64,000 nucleotides of DNA from Eopsaltria australis (GCA_034509425.1 JAVTVJ010000662.1:319501-383500); one strand, 5' to 3'. Positions 30,601-45,600 are shown, counted from the first letter of the stretch. The notes: generated from the letters alone by a model not told the origin. A program made the numbers and translations.

Positions 30601-33600
30601 GATTATTTAAATGATAACCATAATAGCTCCAGTGTACCATGTAAATATGTATTTAGGGTCTTTTAAAAGAGTGTGTTTTGATTCATTATTGTGTAACGAT
30701 TAGAGTAGCTCCTCCTTAGCCCATGGATCATTAACCTGAAAGAACATAATGGTTCTTTCCAAGACTAAGGGCTATCAGGTCATTTTTGTTGCTGTGCCTG
30801 CCTAGACAGTCTCCAGTTGTGTTGTCTTATACAACTGGAGTTTCTGCACAAAAACTTTCATTTTGCATAAGTGTTGTGTAATGTCAGGATGTATGAACTT
30901 TTTTTTCCACAGGAGAGACACAGAGACATGGATGATACCCTCCGAGGGAAATCAGGCATGTGACTGTTTCCTAAATTTATGCTCTGAAATCTTCAGGAGT
31001 GAAATTCCACTGATTTTTCCCCAAAAATTCAAACAGGTTTCAAGATCTGGTACTGGTTGTTATAAAAATATTAGTGAATTTTTTAAAAGAATTATCAGCT
31101 TCATGTTTTCATGCATATAGTAGGATATGTATACATAAAAATTTATTTCTAAACCAGCAGTGTTGCTCATATTCTTCCAAAGATTGCAATCATTTTATTG
31201 CTTGCACATAAGTAAGAAAAATCCAAAATAACATACTGATTTAAAAAAAAAAAATGTCATTGATCATGAAAGTCATATTTTTGCTGAAAGTAGGCTTAGG
31301 TAACTTCATGTATAAGGGAGAAGTGAAAAGATTAGAACTGGATTACTCCTACGCTTAAAATTATATTGTTTTAAGTCATTCTCTGGAAGACAGATTTGGT
31401 TTTATTGTAATGAATCTCCTGCTCCCTAGGAGAAAGTTCACAAACTACCTTAAAAGAGGAAGTAGCAGCAAAAAGTGCCATAATCAGCGTTCTCCTGCTA
31501 CTTCTCTATCACGCCTGTAGGAACAAATTAAGGTTTAAGCCTCCTGAAGTCTACTAAAATACTAAGGTAACTGTTGATATCACAGAATTATAGTCATACA
31601 GAACAGTTCAGGTTGGCAGGGATCTTAAACACTAACCCCTCTTCCGTGGTTAGGCACACCTTAGTGACCATCTCCCTTGTGAGGACAGGCTGAGAGAGTT
31701 GGGACTCGTAAGCCTAGAGAAGGCTCTGGGGAAACCTTATAGCACCCTCCAGTACGTAAAGGGGGCTAAAAGAGAGCTAGAGAGGGACTTCTATAAGGGC
31801 ATGTAATGACAGGACAAAGGATAAAAGCTTTAAGCTGAGAGTGGGTAGGTTTACATTAGATGTTAGGAAAAAATAATCATGAGGGTGGTGAGGCACTGGA
31901 ACAGGTTGGCCAGAGAAGCTGTGGATTCTGTACGCATAGTTTTTTCAACTATCTAAAACTTTGAAAATAAGTGAGACATGTTAAACAATACTCTGAAAAC
32001 AGAGCTCCTATTTCCTCTAATAATAAGGCTAGAGGAAGCCTTTCATCTCTGAAAAACACATCTCATCCCTAAGAGATGCAAGTTCCTCTCTGCATGTAAG
32101 CACAGAGGCACCTTTGTGCTCCACAGGAACATTACCACCACTGCTACAAGGTCTCATGCTCTTATTGCGCAATGTCCCAGTCCTGACCTGTAAAGTTCAT
32201 TGTTTGAGTTTGTTATGTCAACCAGAGATTGGTGCCAGGTATCTGGTGTGAAACACACTTTAAACATAGCACAGGAAACAGCAAATATCTTGAAGATATG
32301 AAAGAAACTGAAAACAGAGGATCCAGTAAATCAAACAACTCACTTGTGGTTAAGTAATGGTCAGCCTTACAAGTTAGAAGGCTGTTTCTACTCTACCCAG
32401 CAGCAGCTGAGCAAGGGAAAAATATCCAAGAACCAGAAGGTGTCCACTGCCATTTGCAGAAGTAGTACTCTTCCTGCACTGCACAGTGCTTAGAACAGGA
32501 ACAGAACAGGAACAGAAACCAAGAATCTTAAAGGAACTTAAGGAACTTTAAAAAGGACAGAAATCTGGAACAGGAAATTGGAGAGAATGGTCAGAATTGG
32601 AAAATGGGGGAGTAGAAGAAAGAATGTGCACAGTCAGTTCTGCCTTTCCTTGCTGAAGACCTCTTGAGCCTGATCACTTTGGCCTAAGTCCATCAAGGAT
32701 CTCAACTATCACTGCTAACTACACATCTCCACCTGCATGGTATCACACACTTCCAGAAAATTAAAGAAGCCATTAAGAACTCTTTTGAATGTTCAGCAGC
32801 AGCAGGTTTTTAAAACTAGTGAGTTTGCTCATTGCACAGTCATTTGTAATGACAGCATTTTTTTGTAGGAAAAAGGAAAATAAAAAATCAACCCAGTAAA
32901 GCCTTGGTTTAAAATTTAAAGCTGATTCAATTTAATGTTTTCTAATTCCCCCCATATACATACATACACATTTACATTTTGTTTCAAGTTTCCAAATACA
33001 GATAAAGATTTGGCCAACTTTTCAAGAAAGAAAACCAAGGGAGCAAGAGGCAGCTTGCCACAACCCTCCTGCCCACAGTAATAACCAGAAAAAAAAGATC
33101 TTTTCTGAGGGAAGCAGAAGAATGTAAGTTTACCATAGCACTTATAAAGGTCATGGTTTTTTGCAACAGCACATCTGTATGCCAGACTCTCACTGATCAA
33201 ACTCTGAGCAATCCCATATCATATTGGAGAAGATGAATCAAAAAACCTTTCCCAAAACCAAGAATGACATTATGAAATAACAATTGATAGGCTACTCAGA
33301 CCTCACAGATAACTTATGTCTCTGGCAGGACTAGGGGATTAGAGGCAAAAAGACAACCATCCTGAGTAAAATTCTCATCACTGGATAACCATGAAGAGAG
33401 AAGAAGCCAGCTCTGGAGTCAGAGGAAAGAACACAATCACATGACACCACCTGTACTCACTTTGGTACACACTCGGACAGGACTAAGTATGCAAAAACCT
33501 AAAAAAGCACATCCAGAGTAGACTGAAGAAACAATGACAGAAAACAAATTCAAAAGCCCCAAAACAAAGAAGTCAAGTGGACACTAAACAAGCTTCTGTA

Positions 33601-36600
33601 GCACATCTCCCAATATTTTTAAGAAGAAATAAAGGGATACTATCAACTTCAGGATGTTTTGTTTATAAGATTTAAACATACAGTGGTGTTAAACATTATT
33701 TAATCACTTCTATGGGTACACATTCACCTGAAATACGTAATCAAATATCCAGGCATCATGATCAAAAAAGAAAATCTTCATACAATTTAATAAAATAAAA
33801 ATAGTAAATGTAACTTGTCATTTTATTCCTGCAAATTTCTGTTGTTTCCAGTCTGACTAATTTGAAGCTTCTCTTCAGGAGCCATTTCCTATTCAAGCCT
33901 CACTGAAAATAGTTGTTTACAGGCATATTGGCACTGTTACATAAATATTTGAAAAGCATATGACTGCATATATCCAGATATACCAATTTCTACACAAAAT
34001 TTCAAGTTAAGAATTTTACCATTTCATCATCACAACTTCTAAAGATAATTTAAAGACTCAAGTGCTAATCTGGTACAGGATCTGTAAAACGAAAGTATCA
34101 TTCCCATCCAAGAAATAAAAATAATAATAAACTCCCATATCCCCATACAAATAAAAACAGTAACAAAAAAATCACATACCCCAACAATCCTTTTCATAGC
34201 ATCCAGCTTTGCAGAATCTTTACTGCTTTCCAACATTTGTTTTAGGTCTTCATTCCTACAGAAGAAATACAGTAAAGCATCAATTAGACAAACTAAAAAA
34301 TTAAACCAGAATACCATTTTTATATTCTTGTATCAGTTCAGCAACTTACGGAGAAGCACTGCTCCCTCTTGCCCACTTTTAAATTTTATTTACTAACACA
34401 TTGTATAATGAAGTGTTTAGCAAAATAATGTATCAGATTCTAACAATAATGTAAGACCACACAACTTCAATTTGCTGTTAGCTGAACCAGTCTTGAAGGT
34501 TGAAATCTTGAGGCACAAGAAGAGCTTAGTTTAAACCAACAACTCATTCACTTCTTCCCTGTCCCCCAGGGAGGGCCAGATGCAACAACCAGAATTTCAC
34601 GTTTGTGCTAAAATATAATACCAGCTTATGTAAGTCACTGAAAAGCCCAGACTTCAGTATGCCCTGAATTTCACTAAGAATCAGGCATATAACCTTGTGC
34701 TCCTACCTGCCTTTCTGGTCCAAGCACTGTATGTGTCTAAAAAATAAAATTAATAAAATTCTCCCACAAATATATCAAGTTAATAAGAATGTTCTCTTGT
34801 AGATACAGCTTTTCATTAGCTGTCACTAATAAGAAACATCATCCTGCTCAGCTTTTTAGATGTAAACAGATCACAGTCTAACTGCACTTACAGACTACGA
34901 AACTTTACAAAAAAAATTCTTTGAAGAAACAGCTTTTTGGAACATCTGGATTGCCAGATTACTGAAAGATACAAGCAAACAGAAACTCAAGAAGAGACAC
35001 CTGTAGTATTCCAAAGAGCTCTGAAGATTTCCCAAGCTTACAAACCCTGCGAACTTCCACACAGGTGAAAGTCAACACAGTGGGCAGACTATAGCTGGAC
35101 ACCAGATGCTTACCAAACCATTCTATTACTCCCTTCCAAGGAAAGACAGGGTTGAGAAAATAGGATGGAAAAAAACCTCATGTGTCAAGACAAAGACAGT
35201 TTAATGAAGCAAAAGCAAAGGCTGCATGCAGAAGCAAAGGAAAACAAAAGATTTGTTCTCCACATCAGCAAGAGATGTCCAGTCACTTTCCCAGGAAGCA
35301 GGACTTTAGTATACATAGCAGTTGTTCTGGAAGACCAACAGCATAAGAAAGAATGCCCACCCCTTCTCCTCTTTCTTAGCTTTTACAGATGACCAGTCAT
35401 TATATGGTAAGGAATATCCCCTTGGTCTCTCTGGAGTCCTGGCTACACATCCTTCAATGTCCTGCCCACCCCCAGGCTACTACTGAAGGGGGATATTGGA
35501 GAGACAGCCTTGACTGCTGTGTGCAGCTGTAGCTGCAACACTGGTGTAGCTTTCACCACTACCAATACACCTTTCCCACTACCAATACAAAGCACAGCAT
35601 GATGAAGACTGCTGCAAGGGAAAATAATTCCATCTCAGCCAGACCAAATATATCCAGACAAGATTCCAAAAGTGAATGCAGAACCTAGACACATTCTGAT
35701 TTATCACTGCCCTCAGAATTTCGTATGGGAAGGAAAAAAGGAATTGGTTATAATGAGACAAAATATTGTCATTCATTCAGTCATAAATCTTTAAAGAGTA
35801 TTTTTTCTGCTTGTAAAGGACAGAGTCATTCTAACAAAGATTCCCTCATATTTTAAGAACCAATACTGGATCTGCTTTGTGCCTCTCCACAAGAAATCCA
35901 CATTTCAGTACACATCTACAAAAGAACTGCAACCAGATGGAAAAAAACTCCAACAAAACAAACAACGTATTTCCTACTAAGCTAAGGCATGTAAAATTCA
36001 GGATACCTACATGCAACTGACAATTTAAGTCTAACTCCTTTTTCAAAACCAAGTGTTCCATGACATAATTGGAACAACCTATTACAGATCCCCTATGTTG
36101 TAAACATTGGTTTCACTTGACAGCTAATATTTAATTATTATCTTAAAAAAAAAAATAAAAAAGAGGAAGTATTCAATTTCCTTGCCTGCTTTAGTACCAT
36201 TTCCCAAATATCACTGGTAACTCCCTATTTTGTCTGTATCACACCCGAAGGTTTTTACTCTCTTTAGTTACTCCTGGACATATTCAAAGATCCATAGGGT
36301 CAGTCTTCTATTGCTACATTTGCTTGGTTGTGTGCTCTGGTCATTTAAATTGTATGTCCCATTCAATTTTGTACTGTAGTTTTGTACACTGCTAAGCTCA
36401 GCTTAGTAAATCTATAGCTGGACACCTTCTTCATGGTAAGTACATCCAATGCACCTTCTTGTAACACTACTCCAAGTTCACAGGTCTGTTAAAAATAACT
36501 AATGCTGTGATGTCACAGATATTTTCCTATTGTCCACACTCTTGTTCCATGAGAAAGGCACGCCTTTCTCTACGTTAAACTTTACATTATTCTGACTGTA

Positions 36601-39600
36601 CTCAAAGACACTTGTATTCACCTCTATATGATCTTTTAGTCACTCCATATTTTCCCCTAGGATTTATATCCTTATTTTTTATATCAAAAATAAAGTATTT
36701 TTTGGTTTGGGGCTGTACATAAAATATCATTAATAATTTGGATTTTTTACCTTTCAATCCCTCTGTATAGTTCCATTTACAATTAACTTTTTAGGAAGAG
36801 CAGCATTGATTTAATTTTTGGCAGCTCTCTTTATTCCATCACTTGTGGCCACAGAAACAGCTTATTTTGTTGACCATTCCTACCCACCTATTCCTCATAG
36901 GATACCAAATAAGTCTCAGTTCTTTTTGATCAGCTTGAAGTACCTTGCCTGAAACTTTGCTCTAGCTGGATAAAGAAATTCAGAAACCTCTAATTCCTTC
37001 TGCTTAAGTCTTAATTCTTACCTGCGCAAGAATCTGTATGACATGGTAACAAAAGTTACACAGCAAAAAACAGGACTTGATTTAGAAAGTTGCTTTTAGT
37101 CCTATGCTCCTGCTTCCAGTTTCCTACTGTTGTCACAAAATGTGGAATATGCAAACACTTTCTTAAGAAAGGATGTTCTTTGATGTTTGATCTTTGTATA
37201 CTTTCATGCCTAATCAACAAAAAATAAGGTTCAATCTATGAAATGGGTAGCAGTTAACAAGCAGGCTTGAAGTGAGGTTTGTGCTTCAGAAAGACTAATT
37301 ACTTGTCTGTAGAATTGCCTTGTGAAGGTTTAGGGCTTGACATTTTTAATGATCTCAGACCCCAGGTGAGGCTAGCAAAGCTTGGGAAGAAGGACGCACA
37401 CGCACCCCTGAGAGCGGGCAAAGAATGCAAAATTTATGGGCTACAAGGATGTTTTGCAGAACCCTCAAGGCAAGGGGGAAACTAATAAAGAGAACTCAGC
37501 AACAGTGTGGAATCAGCTCCAAAAGGCAATTCTAGCGGGGGGGGGGGACAGTGACCACAGCCCACTGACTTAAGAAACCACTGACCCAGAACAACAGAAA
37601 GGCTGAGCATGTGGACCAGTTATCATGAAAAGCGAGAGATTCATTAACCAACAGAAGGTGGAATACTAATTCACAAACAAAAAAAAAAACAAACAAAAAA
37701 AACAAGAAAAAAAAAAAAAAAAAAAAGAAGAAAAAAATAGAAAATGTAGAAATAATGATTTTAACTTGAGGATCAAGTAGCAAAAATGGAGGAAGCTACA
37801 CAGAACAAGATCCAAGTACATGCTGGAGACTGACTCCCAGAATGTAACAAATAACTAGAAAAAATAAAAAGGTGCATTTAAGACAGAAGAAGTGTTTAAT
37901 GATGAACTGTACTTCTAAATGCTTATAGAAAATATTTTATCATACACTTCAAATTAAGACATTTTGAACTGTTAGCTAGGAAGATAAACTACAGAAATTT
38001 GTACATGAAGACCTGTTTTCAGCCAGCCTTGTTTCCATAAGAGAAAAGCAGCAGGGGGAAAAAAATAAAGAAAGAAAAATAGGAATTAAAAAACAAGTTC
38101 TTGATGAATCCATTTGGAAATCAACTGCTACTTGACTTGATGGTTTGTTTGAGTTTTTAAAAATATCTTTCAACAAATTAGAATCTAGGATTAGCAAACA
38201 TTAGATACTTACAGAGTAAAGTATTGCTCCGTACATACGCATGGATCACCAGCAGCAGCAAGACTTTTTTCTTCTACAGTTAGGTATGGTTTCAGTGTAA
38301 CCTCAAAGTTTTGCCCTTTAAGAGCAGACTTAATAGTGCAAGACACCTCAATTATTTTGTCCAGCATTGTGGAGTTTTGTTCCATTCTTTTAAGTGAAGT
38401 ATGTAAAAAACAAATAAAAAAAATTTCTGCATTCAACCAAGCTTGTCTGCCAAGAGTGAGGTCTACTCAAAAAAAAAAGAAAATTTTACAAAGTAACAGG
38501 ATACCCACTTCCTTGCTGATTTAACTTCCAGAAACAAATACTGTATGCAGATTTCAAAGGTCATTTCCCTCCAAAAACAACTCTTATCAGCAGCCTCAAT
38601 GAACAATGGGAAAAGCAAATGCATTTCAGTCTTTTCTAATACAGTTTATTGTACAGTAAAAATATTTTCATCTTTTGATCACTAAGAAGTTTTAAGGAAG
38701 TTTCAATCCTTAAGTAAAATCCCTCAAAATAGAAAGCATAAATGTAAGTCTTGCAGTCATGCTAGGGTTCATGTTTCTATACTCATTAGTTATGCTGAGG
38801 TGACAGTTCCTCAGTACACAATCCTAGACAAATACTTTCTTTATCAATCATCTCCACTTGCCAGGGGCTCGGGAAAATGCAAGCAACCCTCAGCAGCAAT
38901 ACCTTTGCCTCTCTCTGCTAAAATGTTAAGAGAAATTCTACCCTTATAGAGTTAGGTACATATTATAGATGATTGAAATATAAAGTTTATTACTTCAGGA
39001 GCAACACCAGGTTTAAAGAAGTCTAATCTGATAGTTGACAAATGATGTGGAGCTATACGAAGCAGGAAAGTAATGGTCCCAATAACAGCAAATGCAAAGA
39101 ACAAACTTCGGACAGAGTATAAATATATAGTCTTGGCCATTTTCCCTAACTGTAAGAAGAGGTAAAATTACTTTCCAAGAGCAAAAGAACAGAAAAATTA
39201 AAAGATTCCCACCTGTCTGCCCAATGATGTATTCTAAGAACTCAACAAGATTTCCCTTGAATTCCCAAGCCATAACCTAGTGTCTTAACATCTATTTCAA
39301 TACAGGCCCACTGTCCTCAAAAGCTGTAAGCTGAAAGCAGTGGTATAGACAATGATTAGAAATATAATACTCATATACAACAGTGCTATGAAATATGATC
39401 TTTAGTATTTGTATAGCATCTACCATAAAAGGCAACAAGTCAATTATTAATATATTAAGAAATCAGTTCTCAGCTGCCTTTGTAATCTTTACCACCACAA
39501 ACTTGTATTCCTCAGTATTAGAATTTGAAACCTAAAGGAGTGTAAATTAGAAATGCAAATTCATCACCTAACTTTCATGGCAAGTATCACACATGACAGA

Positions 39601-42600
39601 TCTGCAATGACACAACACGACGGACATCACAAAGCACATCCAGAATGCCTTAGGTTACAATGGTATGTATTCTATCACCATCCTCATGGGATGTTGGGGC
39701 CGGGTGGGGCAGTGTTCCTGGCTCGTCCCTGATGGGGGGACGTGCAGATCGTGTTTTCTAAAGGGCCGGCCGTTGGAGCCAGGTGGGGCACTTTCCTTTG
39801 CTCATCCCTAATGGCTGCAGTTAATGGGCCATTGAGTCCCACTGATAAACTCCATCATCCCATGGTGAGATGCCCTGCCCAGGGTGAGGAACCAGTGTAT
39901 CCCTATCTGCATATAAACTGGAATTTGAAACACCACAAATCAGCCTTTCCACTGGATTCCCAGAGGAAAACCAGACCCTTCTACACCACCACTGCACCTT
40001 CAGAGGAGAACTACACCTTTCACAGGATCACTGCTTCAACAGAACCACATTTATCACTCCCAGAGGACTGCAGCTACCTTCTAAGTGGACTACTACCAAC
40101 AGTCTGACCGACAGGGTGTCAGGTTGTATTCTGACTCTGTCCGAGTTTTTTGTACTATTGCATTTTTCTATTAAATTGTAGTTCTGACTTTGAGTCTCTC
40201 ACTGATTTGCTTTCAAACTACCACACAGAATAATATGTTCTCCTTGAAACACTGGTTGAATGTCAAGTGAAAGTAGTCAGTTTCTAAATTTCTTCTTGGT
40301 GTTCATATTTTGTGCTTGTAGCATTTAAGACATACACTACTTTTTTCTTTCTACATGAAAACACTGCTTTCTGCATACCTTTGCACCATTTGTAGATATG
40401 ATAAGGGTATGGATATCATAGGACCAGTGACAGACCTACCAGTTTGGATTAATCTTACAGATGTTACTACCAGAAAGTAAACAAAAAACACCAGTTGAAC
40501 TTTTCCAGTTTTCATGTTCTTTTTAGTACCCTCTATTCCCCTGTCATTAAAAAAGGAATAAGCCACAACCCTAACAACTGCCCCAAGATAAAAGGGGATG
40601 GTGGGGACACAATAAGTGTGTGGAGTGTAGGAAACAAAAGAAAACACAAAAACCAACCTTAGATCTTGACAGTCACAAGATTATACTGTCAAACAGCTTT
40701 AACAGCCAGGAGTCCTATGCCAGAAATCACCTTGATCACCTTACTCTGCACGTTGATTATGGTAAAGAGCATCTAAAGAAAAATTCTGAATATGCCATAC
40801 TACTGTCAGTCACTAAAACTGGCATCTTGTTGAGATTAAGACTAGGATTATAGATTCCACTGAGCAATGTTACCCACTTCTACAGAAAAAAAAAAAAGGC
40901 AGGCATAATTATACATCACTGAGGTTTAAACAGCCATGTCAGCGATAAATCTGGGCTTCTCTCAGTTGTTTTGTCTCCCTATAAGAACTATGACAAACTT
41001 CTAGTTATACTAAAATATTAATCCAGAATCTGCAGCATGTCATTTGGCACTGCATCAACATATTCTGAACAGCTATTATTAAGAAAACATTTGCTCTACT
41101 CTGGTAAAATACACATTTATTTTCTATTCTTTTTAGCAACACCGTAAGATTAAACCCATAGATTTTCAAGTTTTGCTACAGTTTTTACATGCCAGTTATT
41201 GAAAGAAGTCACCCACTAATTTGTAATAAAGCAAAAAGTTTATCAGTATCAAAACAGCAACCGGAGCCCAACTGGCAATGCAACAATAACCTTGGGAACA
41301 TTTGTAAACCCCTCAAGGAAAGGAGAGTGAATTCCAAACGTGAATTCTGGTGACACAGAAGGCCTTAATATATAAAGACAGCACTACAGCACTGCAACAT
41401 AACATACAGGAAATGTATACTGGTGAAGCAAGCTTCACCAGTTTTGGTATTACAGAATAAAGCTCTTATAGAACAGAAGTTATGAAAGTCTCACGCAGTT
41501 AAGTTTTAACAATGCATTTCTTGTTTTAATTTTCCCATCCACTGCATACTTTCAACTACACGATACCAATTGCACTGTTCTTCCATTCAAGAGACTTCGG
41601 TTGGCAGGACATACTTTTAACCAGAGCATACTAAAATTCTTCTTTGCCTTTAACATAAAATTCAAAACACTGTGAATGTTACCAAGTTTGAAGCAGAAAA
41701 AACATGTTGACAGAGCAGTGTAACCCTTACTTTTGGCACCTGAGTAGCAAAGAAGTCCGAGGAAATGTCCCATGTTTCCTGAAAAAATTATTTTTTTTCT
41801 TGATATTTTACTGGCACAGTAAAATCCTTTAAATAAATTGGCTTATTCTAGATCATGCTGTTGTGTAAACTCTAAACAAGTTTGAATTTAACATTTAAAG
41901 AGGAACTGCAAATAGATTTCAGACCCATAAAACACGGAAGCTTAACTGGCAGCAAATACACGCTGCAATTTGAGTTAATTTTGTTGATCTAGGGTTTTCT
42001 TCAGCAGGAAATAAAGAAATCTGAGTTTCACTGTGTTTTGGTCTATGCCACAAACTGTTTGAATGACATCTTGTGGTGCTGTTCAGTACTACCATCCTCT
42101 TCCATAACACTATATTTACTTCTAATTCACAACACAGAATTCAACTACTTCTTCAAGGAAGCCTTGAATTATATGGCTATGAGTGTAGCTGTTGTATGGT
42201 TTAAAGAGAAACTGAGATAAGAAGTAATTTATTCCTTTTTCAGCCACCAATCATTTTTCAATCTGAGAACTAAGCACACTACCCAAAAAGTAAACTCAAC
42301 AGGTTTAAAGGATAGACTAGACATCTGAGGGAAACCAGGATAAGTATAGTATCCTGTAACAAAACAAATTATAGTCTGACCAGAAGCATAATTTAACTCA
42401 TTTAATTATTAATTTGCCACTAATTTCTCAAAGCACTTGCAATCTGGATGGTTAGGTTCCTTCTCATCAAGGAAACAGGAAAGTGTAAAGTTAAAATCTA
42501 AATAAAGCATCTCCCTGCTTTCTGTTGTGAATACCCAGTATCTGAACAATACTTGAGCAACTCAACAGGTTGTAAGTTGAGTCAACACATATAAGTTGCT

Positions 42601-45600
42601 TCTATCACCAAGATCAATGCAGATACATAAGCTATCTACATTTCAGAAGCTCTAACCAGATGGCAGCTAGTGTGACAAAGCAGTTTGAAATCCTTTCTGT
42701 ATCAAACTGTGATTTAATATAAGATTATCTAATGTCAGTAGAGTAGAAAAGGCTTCTTTGAGAGACACCACCACAGAGGTGGTGCTGCCAGAACCTACTC
42801 AGTGCTGGTATATTTACATATATGTCCAGATTTCATAAACACTGTTAAACAGCATTACAATGGCGTTTATCTTCTGGCAGAATGCCAAAATAATTCTGGT
42901 TTCCTCCAAGTATCAAAACTATCAAGGAGTGGCACAGACAAGGACAGCCTTCAAAAAAAGCAGAATTAAAAATGTGGAATTTCTTGCAAGTGTCAGCCTT
43001 GTAAAAGGTGTAGATATATCTATTTAATACCATTAAGATGCAGATCAAAGCAAATATCTAGGGCTAATATATGACAACACAGTAAATATGCAGAAAACAC
43101 AGTGAAGACCTTAAACTGTAAAACTTGCCTTTCTGAGCAAGTAAAAAAGCCCCCTGAAATATAGTGGCTACATAACAGAGAAGTGCAGCAAATCAACAGT
43201 TCACTGCTTGTGTTCTCAGATGTGCCAAGTGCATGGCAATAAGCATATATTCACTGTGTGTCATTTCCCATCAGATCTGACAGATTTCAACTGGGGAAGT
43301 GTTCTGCAATAGTATCCCACGTTTGTACACTGCATTTAGTTCCTCTCCTTGTACTGACTAGAGGGTTGAGATTTTATCCTGTAGACTCGTCAGTTCATCC
43401 AAACCGTTCATCTTTGCTGGGTTGTACATCCTACCAAAACTGGCATATCACCACATTGGTGGGCATAGGGCCATTTTAACAGATGGAGAACGAAAGCAGT
43501 CGTGCCAATGAGCTAGTGGATGCATCAAGTTTGAATATTAGAGCTGGAGTCTCCTCCAAGAATTTCATAAATGGCAATCTATGTACAATCTCTCCATGAC
43601 TGGTTGAACAGTATATGCCAAGACAAAACTAGATCAATTTAAGACTCCAAGAACACCTCGGGCAGCTGTTGAAAGCAAGTTTTCAGCTCCAATGAGTTTG
43701 GAAAAGTCTTCTGCACAGAGAATTGGGGAATGAGTATCTTAATGAAATCACCACCTTCAGCTCTCTGCAAGACAGGCTTGCAAATCTCTGCAAAGAAAAA
43801 TGAGTTTGCAGCATTGCCGAGTTTTATGACGAATGGCTCAACAAAACATGTAAGCCAGATCTGCAATAAAAAAAATCTAATAAATTACAAATGTATTTTG
43901 CTTGGCAGGAATACAGTTTAAAGATGCAAATCAGTAAAGTTGAAAATGTGTGTTATAAATTTTGCCATCTGCTTCAACACTGTACTTAACAATTGATATC
44001 TACTGATGTTACTCCTATGGTTCACCTCTAAGTTTTTCCATTTTATCAGATAAAGCAATAACTAGTTTTATTACTGAAATCGTCCCATTTCCAAGAACCA
44101 AACGTCATAATATTTTAATTTTACATGCAGGCAAGTTTTGTTTAAAATGCAATTAATATAGATGAAATCCTCTGTCCATCTGCAATTAACAGCAGGCAGT
44201 TATAGCTGTACCCTAATATATGCAATTAAGAGGGATTCTGTGTTACTAATTAGCTCTCCAGGTGCTCTTAGAAGTTGAAAGGTGGTTAGAGTTTTCACTC
44301 CTCCACTTAGAGCAATAATAATGTAATAAACCATATTGTAACTATAAAAATATTCTATTGACTTAGGTGATTTGTATCACCTAAGTATTTCTAGCATTTC
44401 TCTACACTAAACAGAAGATTTTGAGATTCCAGCTCAGCAGTGCTTACTGCATGGAGTCCATCAATCTAGAACACGAAGAAATAGCTTGAGGCCCATATGC
44501 TGGATTCAACTCGTCCATAAGATTTACATAACCCGCTGGTTCTTACACATTTTCTGCTGAAAACTTCTGTTAAGGGCAAAGACTTCTCCGCAGACTGTTT
44601 CCATTACTCTGGGGACCAGAAACTGACCCTTTTTTTTCTTTTTGAAACATGTGGGACATGTGAATATCTAGAATATAACCAGTTCAAAGACAAGTGTCAA
44701 ACTGCCAACCTGGACACATGAATACATTCTTAAAACATAAATACACAAGTTCTATAAAGGAATACCATACATGTCAATTCATGTGAGAAGTGTGAAAGAG
44801 GAAAGGGGAAGGAGAGCAACAGGCATCTCCAGTCATGCAACAGGGCCCTTTCCACATGAGAAGGTTCAGACTGACTCATTTCAGGTACATAAGATCTTTC
44901 AAATATTTAGTTATCAAGATGCTTAACAGAATGAACGCAAAAATTCCATTCTCTGAATACCAGATCTACTTCGTACATCTAACTAACCAAAAGGCTTTAA
45001 GAGCAACACATAACAAAAAAAACAAGTCCGATTTGCCTCTTTTGTCAGGATTAAATAGTCACAAAAAAAGCTAGCACCAGTATCATACATTTGTTATGAA
45101 ATCTCTTATTCAAGAACAGTTTCAGTTTAGTCAACACCAGTAAGAAATCAGTTTCTTATGTATCTGTTGTAATACTATAGACAGATTAGAAACACCTCCT
45201 ACTTTCCTCACTTCTTTTGTCCAAGACATGTAGAGTCACCTCACAGAAGCAGACCAAAGTTGCATTTTTGTATTTTCTATTTTCTTTCAACACAGTGGAT
45301 ACATATAGTGTATTAGTGAATGAGAAACAATGTTTGCACATGGTGTGTGCAACAAAACACACCTTGCTTATATTAAGATAAAAGATCATTAAGTAAACAG
45401 TTATCTTTAATAATCTTCTAACAGTAAAACCTTCCACTTTGTCAGGATTAAGATGTCACCAGGACAGAACCTTTGAGATGTTTTCAATACTGACAGCATG
45501 TGTTCGAACCAAACTACAACAAAAACACATATCAAAATACTATGTTCACTAATTAAATCGAAATCATATTTGTAATTGAAAGTTAGTGGATAGATCATTG

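Larger units (their letters stand above)
27929..34179 (-). other. AP3B1: AP3B1 intron 2
   Basis: This 6.3-kb intron contains a 0.9-kb CR1 fragment and a second small CR1 with an inverted 5' part, both listed separately. Between and beyond them the DNA is AT-rich with a G8 run at 30404-30411 and no recognisable gene. Confidence 0.8.

Noticed and set aside
43258..43866. Opposed open frames with a coding-like look in intron 1
   Set aside because: Both strands are open over parts of this segment, with no consistent frame across it and no recognised domain.
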